DNA of 64,000 nt, taken from positions 124,001-188,000 of the forward strand of contig JABVXU010000008.1 of NCBI GenBank assembly GCA_013365365.1, written 5' to 3'. The position numbers and the translations under genes are program-made. The notes beneath the pieces were generated by a model, which saw nothing but the letters and a program-made list of their open reading frames with translations, made no database searches and was not told the origin of the DNA. Shown here in pieces: positions 38,601 through 53,600 of the stretch (positions are counted from its first letter, which is position 1; every line of letters begins with the position of its first letter). The stretch is from Cruorifilaria tuberocauda (Eukaryota > Nematoda > Chromadorea > Rhabditida > Onchocercidae).

Positions 38601-41600
38601 TTTGAAAGTATTCAAATCTCTCGAATTTGATTCATTTTTTGAGAAAGCGGTTCAAATCATGTTTCAGGCGGATGTAAGTCAGTTAAGGATTCGGATAAAA
38701 GCTTTACAAGAAACGGTTGAAATGTTAAAAGCTCGGAATGTTCAGTTATTGGCCGAAAAAGATGAAATTTGTACAAGGATGCGTATTTCGAAAATTCAGA
38801 ATCAGCAAACATTCATTGGTAAGTGCTTAAAGAAATGTAGAGTTCAATAAGTACCTTAATGATGAACATTCATGAATTATTTTGTAGAGAACTCTAATAA
38901 CGAAACAGGAAAACAAGAAGGCGATACATTTGGTAGTACTGTGCGAGTGTATCTTGATGAACTCGAATCATTGAGGTTACTATCGACCATTTTTTTTCAA
39001 TTCTTTCAAAAATGAAAATTCCTATTCGCAAAAGTCTTGCTTCCGTCCATTCCTATGTATGCTAGATTATAGGCTATTATTGAAATTAAGACGGAAATAT
39101 TTAGATGTGCATTAATGGAGTCGCACGCAACAAATGAGCAATTACATCAACAAATGAATCGTTGGAAATCGATGGCAGCGAGTAACATACCGAGAATGCC
39201 CGTAGACTATTTAGCAAACTGCACTGCGATAATTAATGATTCATCGGGTGATGATGCGGGAAATGTCGTAACTTCTACACCAACATTCTTATTGATTCAG
39301 GAAGCAAAAGCAGATATTAAACGTATGAAACAAAGTATAACGGAAAGTAAGTTTGCTGTGGATATTTCCCATCTTTTACAAATCTAATAATCGGTTTCTT
39401 GATTTTTTGACTACAGGACTAATATTTTTTTTAATAAGGTTTTAACGCTTTTATGAAATTTTAGCTTCGTCAGATATTTATTGTTCCTTTATTTAATGAT
39501 GTTAAGGTTCACCTGAAGAGGAGAAAACAAATCAAAGTGAAACGAAAATAAATACAGATGATACTATGAAATCTAATATAGTGATGGATGACTTTGATGT
39601 GAATGATGTAGAGGAGTTGAAGGATGAAGATGACGAAGACATCGAAGTTGATAATGAAGCGGAAACTGGTGATATTGCTTATCATTATAGTATTTTTATT
39701 AAGACTGGGAATTTAGTATTAAATATAAAAGTTTAATTTTCAATCTTTTTTCGTTCACGTGCTGCCTTATAATAAAAAATACTCCGAAATTTTTTTATCA
39801 AAATAATACTCTTGCTTTCATCTTCTCGAGATTGATATATTTTTTGCAGAATGTTTTAAACTCAGAGATGATCTCGCCGACTTACAGGCGGAAATATCTA
39901 TCAAAGAACGCTTAGTCATTGAGCTTGAACAAAGTGAGCGTCGCCTTGCGGAGGTTTATTACTTTCTTATCTTTCATTTAGAATTCGTGTATTTGTTTTT
40001 AGGTCATTTCATAACTCTTCATATGTTACTTCGTATCTTTATGTCTTTAAAATTTAAAAATTTACGGTCCAAATCATGTATGAGAAGAAGTTGGCGGAAC
40101 TATCATTGAGGATAAATGAAATGGAAGTGGAGCGTGATCGGGTATTGGCTGAAATGGGTAAGTACATAAGTATTCTACAAATTGCATTAGGCATTGTATT
40201 GAGTGATTTAGTAAAATTTTGCAATATTTATTGCATGCTGTTGCGCTATGAATCTTAATAATTTTATGAGAATTGTAGAATATACGTACTACGTCTTCGT
40301 CATGTTAATTATTTTCCTAATTGTATATTTTCCAGCATCAAAACATTCACAGAAAGTTGTTGACGCAGAACAAATTCGTAAGATTCGCGAAGATTACGAA
40401 AAAAAGCTAACCACAATGCGCGATGAATTCAGGAAGTTGCAATCCGTTGAACGAGAACATCGTCGAATGCAAGCAAAACAACTCGCAGAACAGCAACAGC
40501 TTTTGCGGTTGAGGAATGAACTAAATGAACTGAAAAAAACAAAGGTAGATTCGGTCGGAAACCGAAATTCTTAATCCATTTTTTTAATTGATTCATTATA
40601 CTTGGCTATCGTTATTTCTCAAAGCTCCATTTCAAAAAATTTTTTCTGGGTTTAGAATGCGTTAACTTCATGTACCAACATTGGAATTTAATTTATATTT
40701 AATGCAGGTTCAACTGATGCAGCGAATCAAAGAAGAAGCGAGACGTGCTAAAGCAATCGAATTAGCAAATATGAAGAAGCTAGCCGGTTTAGAAAAAGAA
40801 TCTAGGTTGTTTTACCGATCTAATCTTCCTAAAGTTTTAATCATGTAAATGTAAACTTTTCAGTGTACTGATTTGCCCTCATCATTAAAACAAATTTCAG
40901 AAAAAAAGATAACTTAATCCAGAAACTTCAAAACAAAGATCGTCAGCGAGAAGATTTCCTAAAAAGATCAGCCGATGAAGTCAATCGCTTACGACAGCAA
41001 GCCCGTCAGGTAAGTAGATGAGTAACTTATGTGCTAGTTATATATATCCCGTGAATCGTTTTGATGATGAAAAATATAAGTATTACTTTAGCGTACTGCT
41101 TATGATCGTAAAATTGAACGAGTTGGAACACAGAAGGGCATGCGATTAGCATCAATGCATCATGGGCGTGGTACAGTTCCATTAACGAAGTTAGAAGTGA
41201 ACAAAGCAAAAGCAAAGTGGTTGGCTATTGAGAAAAATGTAAGTTTCTTAGGCTTTATGTTTCATTTTAATATATTCGTGTCCAGTGAATGCATTTTCAT
41301 CTCATTAAATCATGTTTCGGTTCAATATAGATACGTCGTAGAATCAGCCAGCGACAAGCCATAACCAAGATGGAAAACGAACTGGAGAAAATTGTAGCTG
41401 AGAAACGTATTTTAGCCGAGGAGATTCAACGGCTGGTATGTCATATAGTTCTGGAAATTTCTAGAAGCTAATTTTATAATGTTTTTTTGTCAAACATCGA
41501 AAGCAGTTCACGACGACTAACGATTTTTACTAATATTGCTTGGTTACTCGCTTTTTAGTGATAGATTTTATATTATCCAAATAATAAAATCAAAGTTTAA

Positions 41601-44600
41601 CTTAATGGATCTGGAACGCGGTCTAGAACTTAAATAAACAGCCAGTTGGAATAAGACAGTGATATGGTCTAAAAATTTATATAACATTCTAATTCAGGAA
41701 CAGCAATTTATCAAAGCGAAAGATTTAGCTGAAAGAGATCTTATCGGTGAACACATTGATGGTTGCTATGCGAAGATGCGCTACATTCAAGAACAGTTCA
41801 CCGAATTGCGGAATACAATTGCAGGTATCGATAATGAAAACACCAAGGTGAGTCTGTTTTGCAAGTCTTTTACTTCACTAAAATACTTTAACTTGACTAA
41901 AAAACGGGTTGATTGTATGCTCTTAGTTTACATGTTTCGGATATTAGTTGCGAAGATGCCAAAGATATTGTAATCATTGTTAATGATACATCATCTTTAT
42001 TTTCTGTATCTACAATCCAAGTAAATCTTTTAAAATTTTTATTCATTTTGATAAAAACATAGTTCTCTTTTTCTGTTCTTTCTTTTAAGCTGAAAATTGG
42101 ACGGAATCTTGCAAGCATCTATTTTCTTGTAAGAATAAGTAGTAATTGTTAGGATCTTATCACGCTATGTTTTATTGTTCTAGTTTTAATCTGTACAGAA
42201 CAGTTTTGAAAATTCTTGTTCCGCATTTCTGTGATAAAATGAATTCTTAGTAAAATAACTAGATTTCGACTTCAGGTAAGTTCTGCTGTGTTTTAAAGAT
42301 TTTTTATTGCCTAGTTTCCTTCTGCATCCTTTTACAGCTCAAACCTTTGGAATAGCAGTGGAAGATCGAATCTTGCTTTTTTTCATCGTGTGTTTTAAAA
42401 ACGAATTTGTAGGACTGGTTTTTTAAATTAAAGCCTCCATCATAAAAAACTTCTGTCATATTTGAAGTCCCATTTCGTTTTTGCCGCTAAAAGATTTTTT
42501 TTTGAATTTTTTTTTGCAGAAAGCTAATGTGTTTTCTAAGCAATTTTTCAGTTTTTAAGATGTTCATTTCTAAAATACTCCATTATCTTACGTGTCTGAT
42601 GTTTTAATAATTAGCAGAATTTTCACTGTCTTATAAATAAATAAATCGGAGATTTGAAGCCTGTTCTAGCTGATCCCGCGTTGTCGGTCTTGTTTATCAA
42701 GAATATAGACGTAATTTCTGTAAGATTGATTGTGGTGTTAAAACAGCTTTCAAAAATTATTTATACGCGAAACTTTTGTAGGCGAAAGTCTAGTGTCTTT
42801 GTACTTACAGCGAGCACTGAATTTATATATCAATACAGAAACCCAGTATCAGTCAAACTGAAAAATCAATAGAAAGAATTAAGTGTGCAAAATTTTGGTA
42901 ATCTGAGCTAGATAAAGAAATGATAGAAGACATCAAAGCAGATCATTGTTTTGAAAATAAGGGAAATAAGAGATTCAGCACTAATTATTCATTAATAAAA
43001 TGATTGATGGAAACATCTAATTGGAATTATGACTTATGTCAATATCTTAGCGATAAAAGTTCTATTTATCGTCATTAAATTTCTGAATTTGTGAAGTATT
43101 AATAAAGAGGCCCTCTGGAGCTTCTTACATGACTTTTATATAACAGTTTTCAAAATGATGGCAATAGATTATGTGTACCAATCTCGTCCTTCATCCGTTC
43201 CTGTGTTATTGAGCTATTGTGTGAGATAGACTATGAAATCCTTAACTAAACAGTGATAAAGTGAAACAAACGAATGAAGCATATTAAAAGTCATTCTGTG
43301 AATTGATGGTAGCATTGGATGAAAGGATATGTGAATGATCTGGTTTTTAATCTAATCAAATTTCTCCATGTCTTGAATTCAATTTTGTTAGATATATAAA
43401 AGATCGAATTAGGATGAAGAAAAGATTATTTATCGCAGTTGGAACAAATTTTTGCCATTCTTGCAGCTAACGTTCTACGTAGATAACTGGAAGTAGCTTC
43501 ATTTTTTTGTTTCCAATGTGAATTATTTCTGAAAGCACTTCTAGATAACTTGGCTTATTTCTTCATCGTAAAAAAAAAGTCTTTTCTAACTTGAATATGT
43601 ACGTTTTACGATTTTTCCAGAAAATAAATGTTAAAAAACTTGAAAAAAATATTTTTGCTTGCTATTACTTTTCAGTTAGATTTGAATGGGCTGTAGTCTG
43701 CGATGGACCTTCATCTTTACCCTCTATTATCTTGAATCTTTTTACTTTATCCCTTAAACATTAGGTATACGTGATGGAGCTCATTCGATCATCATAGTAG
43801 CATCATCTTTTGGTATGGAATTAAGAGCTTGTTGCGAGCTAGTAGTACCACTTTCTTTTTGATTCAGATTTCTCTAACATATCGATTTCTTGAATATACC
43901 CTCAATAGTTGAGCGCCGAGCAGCTAAATTCGGTGTGATTACTTCAGGAGATGATCTGAAATAAGTACACAATATCCGAAAATTATATGTATATTCAACT
44001 TCATTTTTATTTCTCTTTTTTATGTGGTCGAAAAGATAAATTTTTTGATTGGCGAGGGAATTTTTTATGACAACGAAGTTAATTTCATCCGAAAGCATGA
44101 AATTTTTGACTGCAATATTATCAGGATTATCCATTTATTCAGTGTTACAGTTTTCGGTGGTATAGCGTTTCACATTTGATACAATCGTATTATAAATCTG
44201 TCAAATTGTTTAATAGAATGTTCTTGGATTAGTGTCAAATCTTTCACTCTGAAATAAGATGTGACATATTTCAATGAATTTATAAAAAAGTGAACTGTTT
44301 AGCCTTTCGCATTATCCGTACTGGAAGTATTGCAAAAAGCAAGGCATGCAGTGCAGCACCGGAAGCAAATAGCATTTTTCGCCACTGAATGTCTTCACTG
44401 AACACTGTTAACCATACACATATGCTGAAGCTGAGCACCGATCCAATTATGCAGAGGAAAAGCTGTAAAATTCGTAGTTTACTTTTTCCAGTGATACTGT
44501 TTAATATGGGAAAGTAGAAAAGTTTATTTGAAATAGGAATTCATTTTTCTTTTAGACTAAAATTTCAATGTAGGCATCAGTTCTGTTTCTTGATTGGATT

Positions 44601-47600
44601 AGAACTTCGATTTCGGTTTAAATTATACTTACATTCAGTTCTAACTTTTAGTTATTGGATAAAAAACTTCTCTGAGTATAATGATAAAAGCATTAAAAAA
44701 AAACCTGTCCACTCAACGAAGTTCTGCTTTCTCGTTTCTGCGTGCTGATTACGCTTTAAAGCGGTATTTTTATGCTTCCACTACAATAACTGCAACGTCC
44801 TTCTCCGTAATGCTTTGCGAGAATAGATGGAAAATAATTGAAACCATTCAATGTTTCTTATAGATCTATGGAATTATTATCAGTCGAAGAAGTATTGATT
44901 TTTGGATTATTTAAAATAGTGTTGTGAAGATGTTAATTGGAAAGAGCATCGTGTGAATGGAACGGATGAAGATAAATATTGCTAGCTTAAAAAAATTTTA
45001 TTTTTTGAATCACTGATTTCAGCATCGAGAAATTTCAAACATAACCAAATTTTGGGTGAAGTGTAAGTGAAATAAAATATTAGCTAAAAGTTATATCTTT
45101 AGCTTATTTTTTGAGAAAGCCAGTACAAAGTCTGGTTTCAAAAGTATTTGAAATTTTTAAATAGGAAACTAGGAAAAAATCATTTAATTTACTTTCACTG
45201 AAATACTGGATTCTCGGTGTTCTTGGGACATAGGAAACTATTTATTGTTGTTCCTGTTGGTCTCACTTCAAATACATATACAATTATTGCTGTTTTTTGG
45301 TAACTTGTAATGATGGGTTCGATGGAAATTTTATATGTAACAGAACAACTTATACGCAGTGTTTATTCTTACAAGTTTTGCATATTGAAATGCAACAACA
45401 TAAAACATAATCTGTGCCTGTGTAGCTTTTGATTTTTTACACAATCAGCAACTTTTTTATAATGATAGAAAATCGCACATCGGGGTGAAAAGGTGAAAGG
45501 AAACCAGTCAAACCTTTTTGGAAAATTATAATCGTAAACAGTTTTTATGTTTTGTGAGTGGGTGTATGTTTGGGTCATGGTGTATGTTTTTTCACATCCT
45601 TCATATATTCTGAGTTATCATATTATCATAAATACGAGGTCACTTTCTTCGGTATTCCTACTTACAGAATTGATAGACAATTTACAAAAAACTGACTGAG
45701 AATACAATACATTCACAATGAGAGGACCAAAAAATGGAGAAAAAAAAACATTTCTCGAAGATAAATATAGCGGAACTACCTGTTCTTCAAGAACATTTTA
45801 AGTTTTATTTATTGAATGCAAATATACTTGAAATGACACAGTTAAAGAAGAAGGAAGACAAATATAGATTTCATAGAAGGAGACAAATTAGGATGTGCTA
45901 GTTTTCTAAAGTATCTGAAGGCGGAATTTTTTGTTTATAAATGAAGTGGTCTTGTAAAATTTTTTATACAGATATGTAATGGATATATACATATATCAAA
46001 CTAATAGTATTCAACAGCGTTTCCATACATTTATAATAAAGCGAAGTTAATCTGCGAGAAAAAAAATCAGTTTGTTGCTTAAGCTTATTTCTTGACGGGA
46101 AATTCCTATCGTAAGTGCAAGTGAAACGGTAAGGAAAATCCGTGTTAATATCACACATACTAAAAAACGTGGTAATTAGAAGCATGGAAGACTTTTAATT
46201 AGAGACCACTGAGTAAACAGCATTTGTTACGAACCAGAAGCACGCACCGTATATTGCATTTCTGGCTTTTTTTGTTCGGATATCATAAAATATTTTTTTA
46301 TTGACAGTTATACGGGTTAATCAACTATGAGATGGAGAGCTCTGTAAACATGCGATTAAATTTTATAATGAAAAACTTAAATCGGCATTTCAAATAAATT
46401 TTTTAAATAGATCCTGAGAAGCGAAGGACAGTGAACAGACATTTTGTCAAAAAGTGATGGGAAAGAGCTTTGTCGAAAGAAGTTGTAAAACTCAATGCGT
46501 TGTTTTTATAACTATTAAGCAATTTATTTTTAAGAAAATTTTTTCTTTAACAATTTTAATTTAGGTGAGGATTTAGCAAACAAGGATTAGTCGGTGTTTT
46601 TGATAAAAAAAGAGCGCTTCCTCGGAATCAGCAACAAAAGAATAATTGATAAGACCGGACAAATACTTTCCGCTGTTTTCCTCTCCTTTCTTTCGTCTCT
46701 GTTTTCTCCATCTCTTCCTCATCTCACTCCTCGGAAATGTCAGAGGATATGTAATGGAGCTTGTAAATGTTTGGAATTTATGTTACAATTTCATCAACAT
46801 GCAACAGCACTAAATAACAAGGAGCATCCGATGATTGCCTTTATACCTTATGCCTTACACTTCCTCATATCCCGGTTTCCGCTCATTCTTTCATCCTGCT
46901 AACACGAAATCGCCATAAAGTACCTGTCACATCATTTATACTCATATTTCTCTTAACACTATTATCTGTTTCGTTCTGTCATTCTGGTTGTTTTTGATTT
47001 CAATCTCAGTCACTTTTAACATTGTTTTTCCCTATTTTTTTTCTATCGTGAATAATCATAAACAACTGGTCCCACGAAATTTTACTTAGTTTCAGTAGGC
47101 TAGGACTCAGTCGTTAACGTAAGGTGGTTTTTTTTTTAATTTAAAACTATCTTATATCTTATAGATATGTTAAGCTTATTCAGTTAATTCCGTGTCGTGA
47201 GACGCTATGATATTGCGATACATTCCGGCGAATAGTGTAATAAGATTTAAACGATTGTTATTACTACTATATTTTTATGTTCTTTCGAAATGGATAAGCA
47301 GAAAAATGACATAAATAATGAGCTAGCAAAGTTTTTTTATTCATCTTCTATTACCATCACCGTGAATTCTGCAGCGTTTTGCAGGTTAAATTAATTTTAA
47401 ATTATTTGACCTATATGCAGACATGGAATTGTAGGTTTCCCTCTAAAATGAAATTTGATTTACTTATTCTTTTTGTTGCTCCAAAAAGATCAAGTAAAAT
47501 CAAAATGCATTAAAAAAAAATTTAATGAAGTAGAAAGGAATTTTGAGAAGGAATTCTTTATCTTTGAGATGGAATGAAGATGAAATAAAAATGTAAATAT

Positions 47601-50600
47601 TTTTTTTGAATGCTTGCAAACAACCTTGTGCAAATCCTCCAGCTAAACACACCTTTCCATCCTCTTTATTCACACATACATTTTTGAGCCTCTTAATATT
47701 GTAAGGCGATTATAATGAATTTAGAATAAAGTGCAAACCTTTTTTAGTTAAGTGAAATTTGTTAATTTGATAATACTTTAGCATATTAAAGCCGAAAATC
47801 TTAATGAGCATTTTGCTGCTATAATTACCAGAGTTTGCAGCTCATTTTCTAGTGTGTACTTTGCTTTTCTCATTGCCAAATTTTAAATGTTCAGGTATCT
47901 CCAATGCACTTTCCTCAGTAGTATGTCGTATTGCAGGTTTTATGTGTGTCATATAATTATTTGAGAAAAAGATTAGAGACAATGAACTTTATGTGGAATA
48001 GTTTGAAAAAAAGTGAAATTTTTTGATCGCGGTATATTTATGGTTCTCTGTAATTACCGCAAAATTGGCAGTGATTTATATAGTCGTACTGTCAGTACTA
48101 TTATTAGATTGTTCACTTCGGGAAAAATAAAGCAAGAACAGGAATAAAAAGAGCTGGAAGAAAAAAAATGGGCAGAAGTTATACTGTATGGAATTGATAA
48201 AATATATAAAAAGATGCAGAAAAACATAAACTTGATATAGGAGACGATCACTTCTGTATGTGCAGTTGTGCCTGGAATCAACCGCGACATAAAAGGAAAG
48301 TTTGAGTTTAATACCGTTTGGAGCTTTCCCCATACAAATCCGTCACATCATAAATGTTTTTTGGAGATTACTCCTCGAAACTACTTTTCATTACAGCTAA
48401 TCAACTGGGATAAGATGAAATAAGGTTTATTTGTTGCATTTATTCTTTACAGTCATTCCTTGCTCACCAGGATTATCCTACAGTCGTAATCCATTCTCTC
48501 ATACAACGTAATCTTTATCTTTACTTTTTTGTTTGTACAAATCAGAATGAAAGGAATTGTTTTTTTTTTTAATGAAGCTGAGTCTAAAGAATTCGGAAAA
48601 ACATTTGACTGAATAACGAAAGTGAGTAAAAATTATAATATAAATATGCTTATATGCTTCTTCTGGTAGGCATTGCTGCTTTTGTCTCTGTTCTTTTACT
48701 TATTTCATGTTTCAATATTTCTTTCATTGTTCTGCTCATATATATTTGTGTTTGCATAAAAGACAAGGAATATAAATGTTTTCGAAGTTGTATTTTAAAA
48801 ATTTCAATAAATTTCTTATTCATACATTGCTTTCATTTTGAGTTGTAACAATTCCGATATCGGGACTACTTATTTAAGCTGTTTGCTCAGTGGTCCTTGT
48901 TCTACAATACAAGCGTTCTTATTTAAGCATTTTTTGATATTATTTAATTCTCTTTATAGGATTCGGGAACGGTAGATGAGGAAGCTTGTCGTGATGCTGA
49001 GCTAGAAATTAAAAATTGTTCATCAATTGGTGAAGCAGTAATTATTCTGAAGCATTTGTTCGGTTTTTGTTTGGAGCAAGGATTTATTGCAGCCAAAGCT
49101 ATTAGTGATAAGAAGGTTGGTATTCAACTTGTTTGCATTATTGGATAAGTCATAAAGAGTTGTGAGTAGTTTGGTTTGATTTTCAAAAACATATTTTAAT
49201 GTTGGTACATTGCGTCTAGGAAACACTCAGACCACATCATGTGTGGATTTCTGTTTGTCTATAAATATACGTGTGAAGAAATCAACTGGTTATAGTTTTT
49301 TGACAAGGAACCATCTATTCCCAGATTGAATGGAGACTTCATAGCAAAAAATAAGATACAAATTATAAGTTCTGAACTTTTATATTGAAAACGTAAATTT
49401 TTTGCTTCATTCTCTAATAAGCTGTTTACATAACTACAAAGCTACTCAAAGTAACAGTTTATACTCGGGAAACTTCTTTTTAAACTGAAATCATCTAAAC
49501 TAACTATATTTTTCTTTCCCTTCAATCTGTGGTACTTACTATCATTATTATTATTTTTCAGTTTCTTTCTTATTTGCTACTCTTTGAAGATCGAATTAAG
49601 TATAATGCACTATATGTTTATTTATGAGGTAGATTGCTTATTTTTATTCCTCGTTTGCCAGTGGAAGAGATTAGTATCTGCTGCTGTTTAGAAAAAGCGA
49701 AAATTTGGTGTTACCAGCACAAGAAATATTTTTATTATCACAAATGTTAGACTATTAAGAAGTTTGTTTAGTTATCCAATATTTATGATAGCAAGGAGAA
49801 AGATAATATTTCTTAATAATGTAACAAATTGTAATAAGAATTCTTCAGATCTTACAAGTATCTCATATTTCATACTAGATTATACTTAGTTTCACACAAC
49901 TCTTTAGCAAATGTTAAGTCGATAGCATTTCACAACATTAATCTAAAAGGAAGTTATTCTATTTGTCAAGTAAGGATGTAAAATATTATATGCATAATTA
50001 CGATAATTTTTAATGCGATCTAACCACATTGACGCTCTTCTCTCAAAGCCTAATTTGTTAAGTTTATATAATTTGCATAAATGATTTATCTCCGAAAAAT
50101 GCTATTTCATTAGCATTCAATATCTAGTAAATTAGACTTCGAAAACAGGCTTTCAGTGTGGTTAATTTCAATAACTCTGAAGATCACATTCAAAGTCATC
50201 CTAGTAATGCATGCATTGCTTTATATTCCTACTTGGTAATTAGAATAGCTTTCTTTTAAATTAAAATTGTAAAATTCTATTAATTTAACATTTGTTAGTG
50301 CTGTGTGGAACCGTGTACTATCTAATTCGAAATAATTGGGAAATAGAAATAGTATACATATATGTGTGATTGCAAATTGGCAAGATTTTTGTTGAAATAT
50401 TCGTGTGCATTAGTTCTTTTTTTCCAACTTGTTCTTAGGAAGCTGACTCACTGATTCAAGAGCTACAAAATGAATCGATTTTAAGTGACGTAATTTTGAA
50501 TCAGGCTTTGGAGGCTGCTAAAAGAGTAAGTTTTCTTTATTGTATTGTCATTTTGAATATTACCAGTTCAATTTTAATGTTAATAGGTATTGAAATTTTA

Positions 50601-53600
50601 CTGCGTCAAAACTTTAATCTTAATTATAAAGTTTCAAGTATTAAAATGAAAGAAAAATTCTTTCTCTGGTGTTTCCAAATTCAACATATTTAAACATATT
50701 TCGTATCTCTATGGAAGCACACAAAAAATGCGTGCAATTAAAATTTTAAATCTGAAGTTAATCTGTTAAGGATGCTGAGCAGCAAAATCGTAGCAGGGAT
50801 GCATCGCCATACCGTGAAGCTGAAGAAATTAAGTCACTGGCAGATTCAAACCATGACTCACATGAAGGTAATTTGCATTACATTCTTAGTTCACTAATTT
50901 GTTGGGGTTATGTAAGAATTCTTGAAAAACTAAATGAGATTTCAGTATCACCTCCTGCATCAGCGCACAAGATTCGTCGCCGTACAGCTACACCAAGTGA
51001 ATTACTTCATCCACTGAAGGAGTCATTGCAAGGTCAGGTTGCTGATAAAATGCATTTGGAGCAACTTAATGAAGAAACTCCATGTCTGGACCAACAAGTT
51101 ATCGAAAAAGCGCGATCATTGGAATCTTCTGTTGAAGGAGGACGACTTGCAGAGGTGTACAGTGTAGCTAATGTGAATGTGGAAGCGAAAAATGAAGTGA
51201 CAAAATTGATAGATCTGGATTTGGATGATCGAGGTTGCACTGAGTCACCATCATATGGTCGTGGTAATCGAAGGTCTGCATTTCAGCTTTTTAAAAATCG
51301 AGATTTAAGGGTTTACAATATAGATGTATCGTTTAATTTTAAATAGATATCTTTGTTCAAAGATTTCTTCTTTTTTCAGAAAATCCGGCCGTATTCTACC
51401 GTATGTTCCTCGAACATTAACAGGGACTCGTGATAAAATGACAACTTCGCGTTTGCTTATACGCACACACACTTTGGACGGACATTCTAGAACAGTGCTT
51501 TCGGTAGATACTAATGGTAATGTAGTAATCAGCGGCTCAAAAGGTTTGATAACCGTAAAAGATTGAGAATGATTTTTTTTAGGTATAAACTTAATTAAAA
51601 TGTCAATTTTAATAAAAACTTTCGGAAACATTGTGGATTGTACTGGATTAATTATAGTGTACATTTTAAGATAGAACAGCCAAAGTGTGGGATTTGGAAA
51701 AGGGTGTTGAGAAATGTACGTTTGGCCATCATCCGAATAACGTGTCATGTGTTCGCTTCATTCCTTCCAGCCAGTTAGCGCTAACCTTGTCTATGGCATT
51801 CGTTCGTATTTGGGATTTGAGAAGCGAGGAATGTGTACGTACGCTACACTCATCAGGTCTTGCAGCTGCAGGTATGTATGGAGTAAATTTTTACTAACTG
51901 CTGGACTTTATTAGCAGATGTCGATTACAAGTAAAAATCATAATTTAGATACTATTTAGGTGACACCATGGCTGCGAATACACCTCGACAAACTGTATTA
52001 CCCATCTCCGAAACGATAATCAATGCATTGGAATTAGACAACACGGGAAAGTAAGTCATCCTGTTAGATTAGTGTTTTGTCGCTTTACGAAATTGTTACC
52101 TTTTTTCAAGCAAGTGCATATTTTAATAGATATTAATAAAGATTAACGCAATTAAAATTTTGAAAATTATAGAGAAAATCCGGAGGGCAAGTTTTATATT
52201 GCATAAATTTTGTAAATTTTATTGTAAAAGTGAAAATATTTTTTTTTTTCAGACTTATGTTTACAACATTCAACAGCGATGTCCGTATTTGGAACTTGGA
52301 AAAATTTGCGCCATTTGGTCGTTTATCAGCAGCTACTCATGGCTCAAGGTAACATTTTAACGATTCAAGTTATCTTATAATCATTACTGATTTTTAAAAA
52401 TTTCCGTTATCGCGAAATTTCTTCTAGAAATCTGAAATCGTAGTAGAAAGTATTGAAATTGATTATGCTTTCCTTTCTTTCCTAAGCTTGTTGAGAGAAG
52501 TGAAATTTTCATACATACATTTAGATCAGAAGTATCATGCCTTGGATTTTTGGGTGGCATAAAACCGAAAATCTTCACTGGCTCTCGTGATCACTACATT
52601 AAGATGTATGAAATCAATTCCGACGGATTAGGTCTTTTTGAAGCTTCTCATGAATTTTCGGCAGCTCATTATAATTGCGTTACATCTATTGTTGCTTACG
52701 GCGATTCCGTATTTTCTGCTTCTAGAGATACGGTTTGTATAATTTTATGGTCAGATTGATTCAGCAATTGGTTAGATGTTTTAATATCAGAATGAAGTTT
52801 TTGCAAACTTCATAATAATTTTTTTTTACTCCTCTCCTGTTATTCTCGTTAAGCTGACCGTTTTTTAGATATAATAGATTCATTTATCTTTTCTATTAAA
52901 TCGTTTAGATTATTTTATGTTTCATGTTTTTTAAGAAAATTTTGATTTCCTTGTTTTCAGGATATCATGCGCTTCTCTTTGCAAGATATGAAGAGGGATC
53001 ATATTGAATTACAGGCACATAATAAGTGGATTCAATCCATGTGTATTCTAGATACATACAGGCCTTTATTAGTTACGGCTTGTAAAGAGGGTCGAGTAAA
53101 AGCGTGGGATATTACGAGCACTCGTAAATTACGTCTCGTTGATCAGGTTTTTTTACTATATGTTTTTTTGTACTTTCACTTTCTTGATGATTTAATTCAT
53201 TTTAGCATTTATTTTAGTAGCAAGTTGATTGTTATTGCTTGTGCTTTAGATTTCCCATGCGCACGAGGAAGCGATCAACGAATTAGCGACCCACTCAGGC
53301 ATCCTTTTTACTGCTTCTAGGTAATTTTTGCCATTTTCATTATTTAATGGTGAGTCCTTCATTTAATTGCCATGATGACTTTCATATTTTCAAGCTTCAT
53401 TTTAAATGACATTATTATGTGGTGTTCATTCCATGGCACACTGTATTTCTTTCAATGTTGTAATTGTGAGGTAAGAAGAACACGAAATGGGGGAATTACA
53501 CATTAATAAGGAATACTTTAGAGCAAATCATAGTCTAAAAGGTTACAAAGTTTGTTTGTATTTTTAGTGATACAACTGTCGCCCTTTGGCAGTCTAATTA

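Noticed and set aside
47836..47960. Minus-strand open segment with polar, Lys/Glu-rich translation inside the klp-12 intron
   Set aside because: It is about 30 codons with no clear acceptor and no in-phase link to the nested gene exons.
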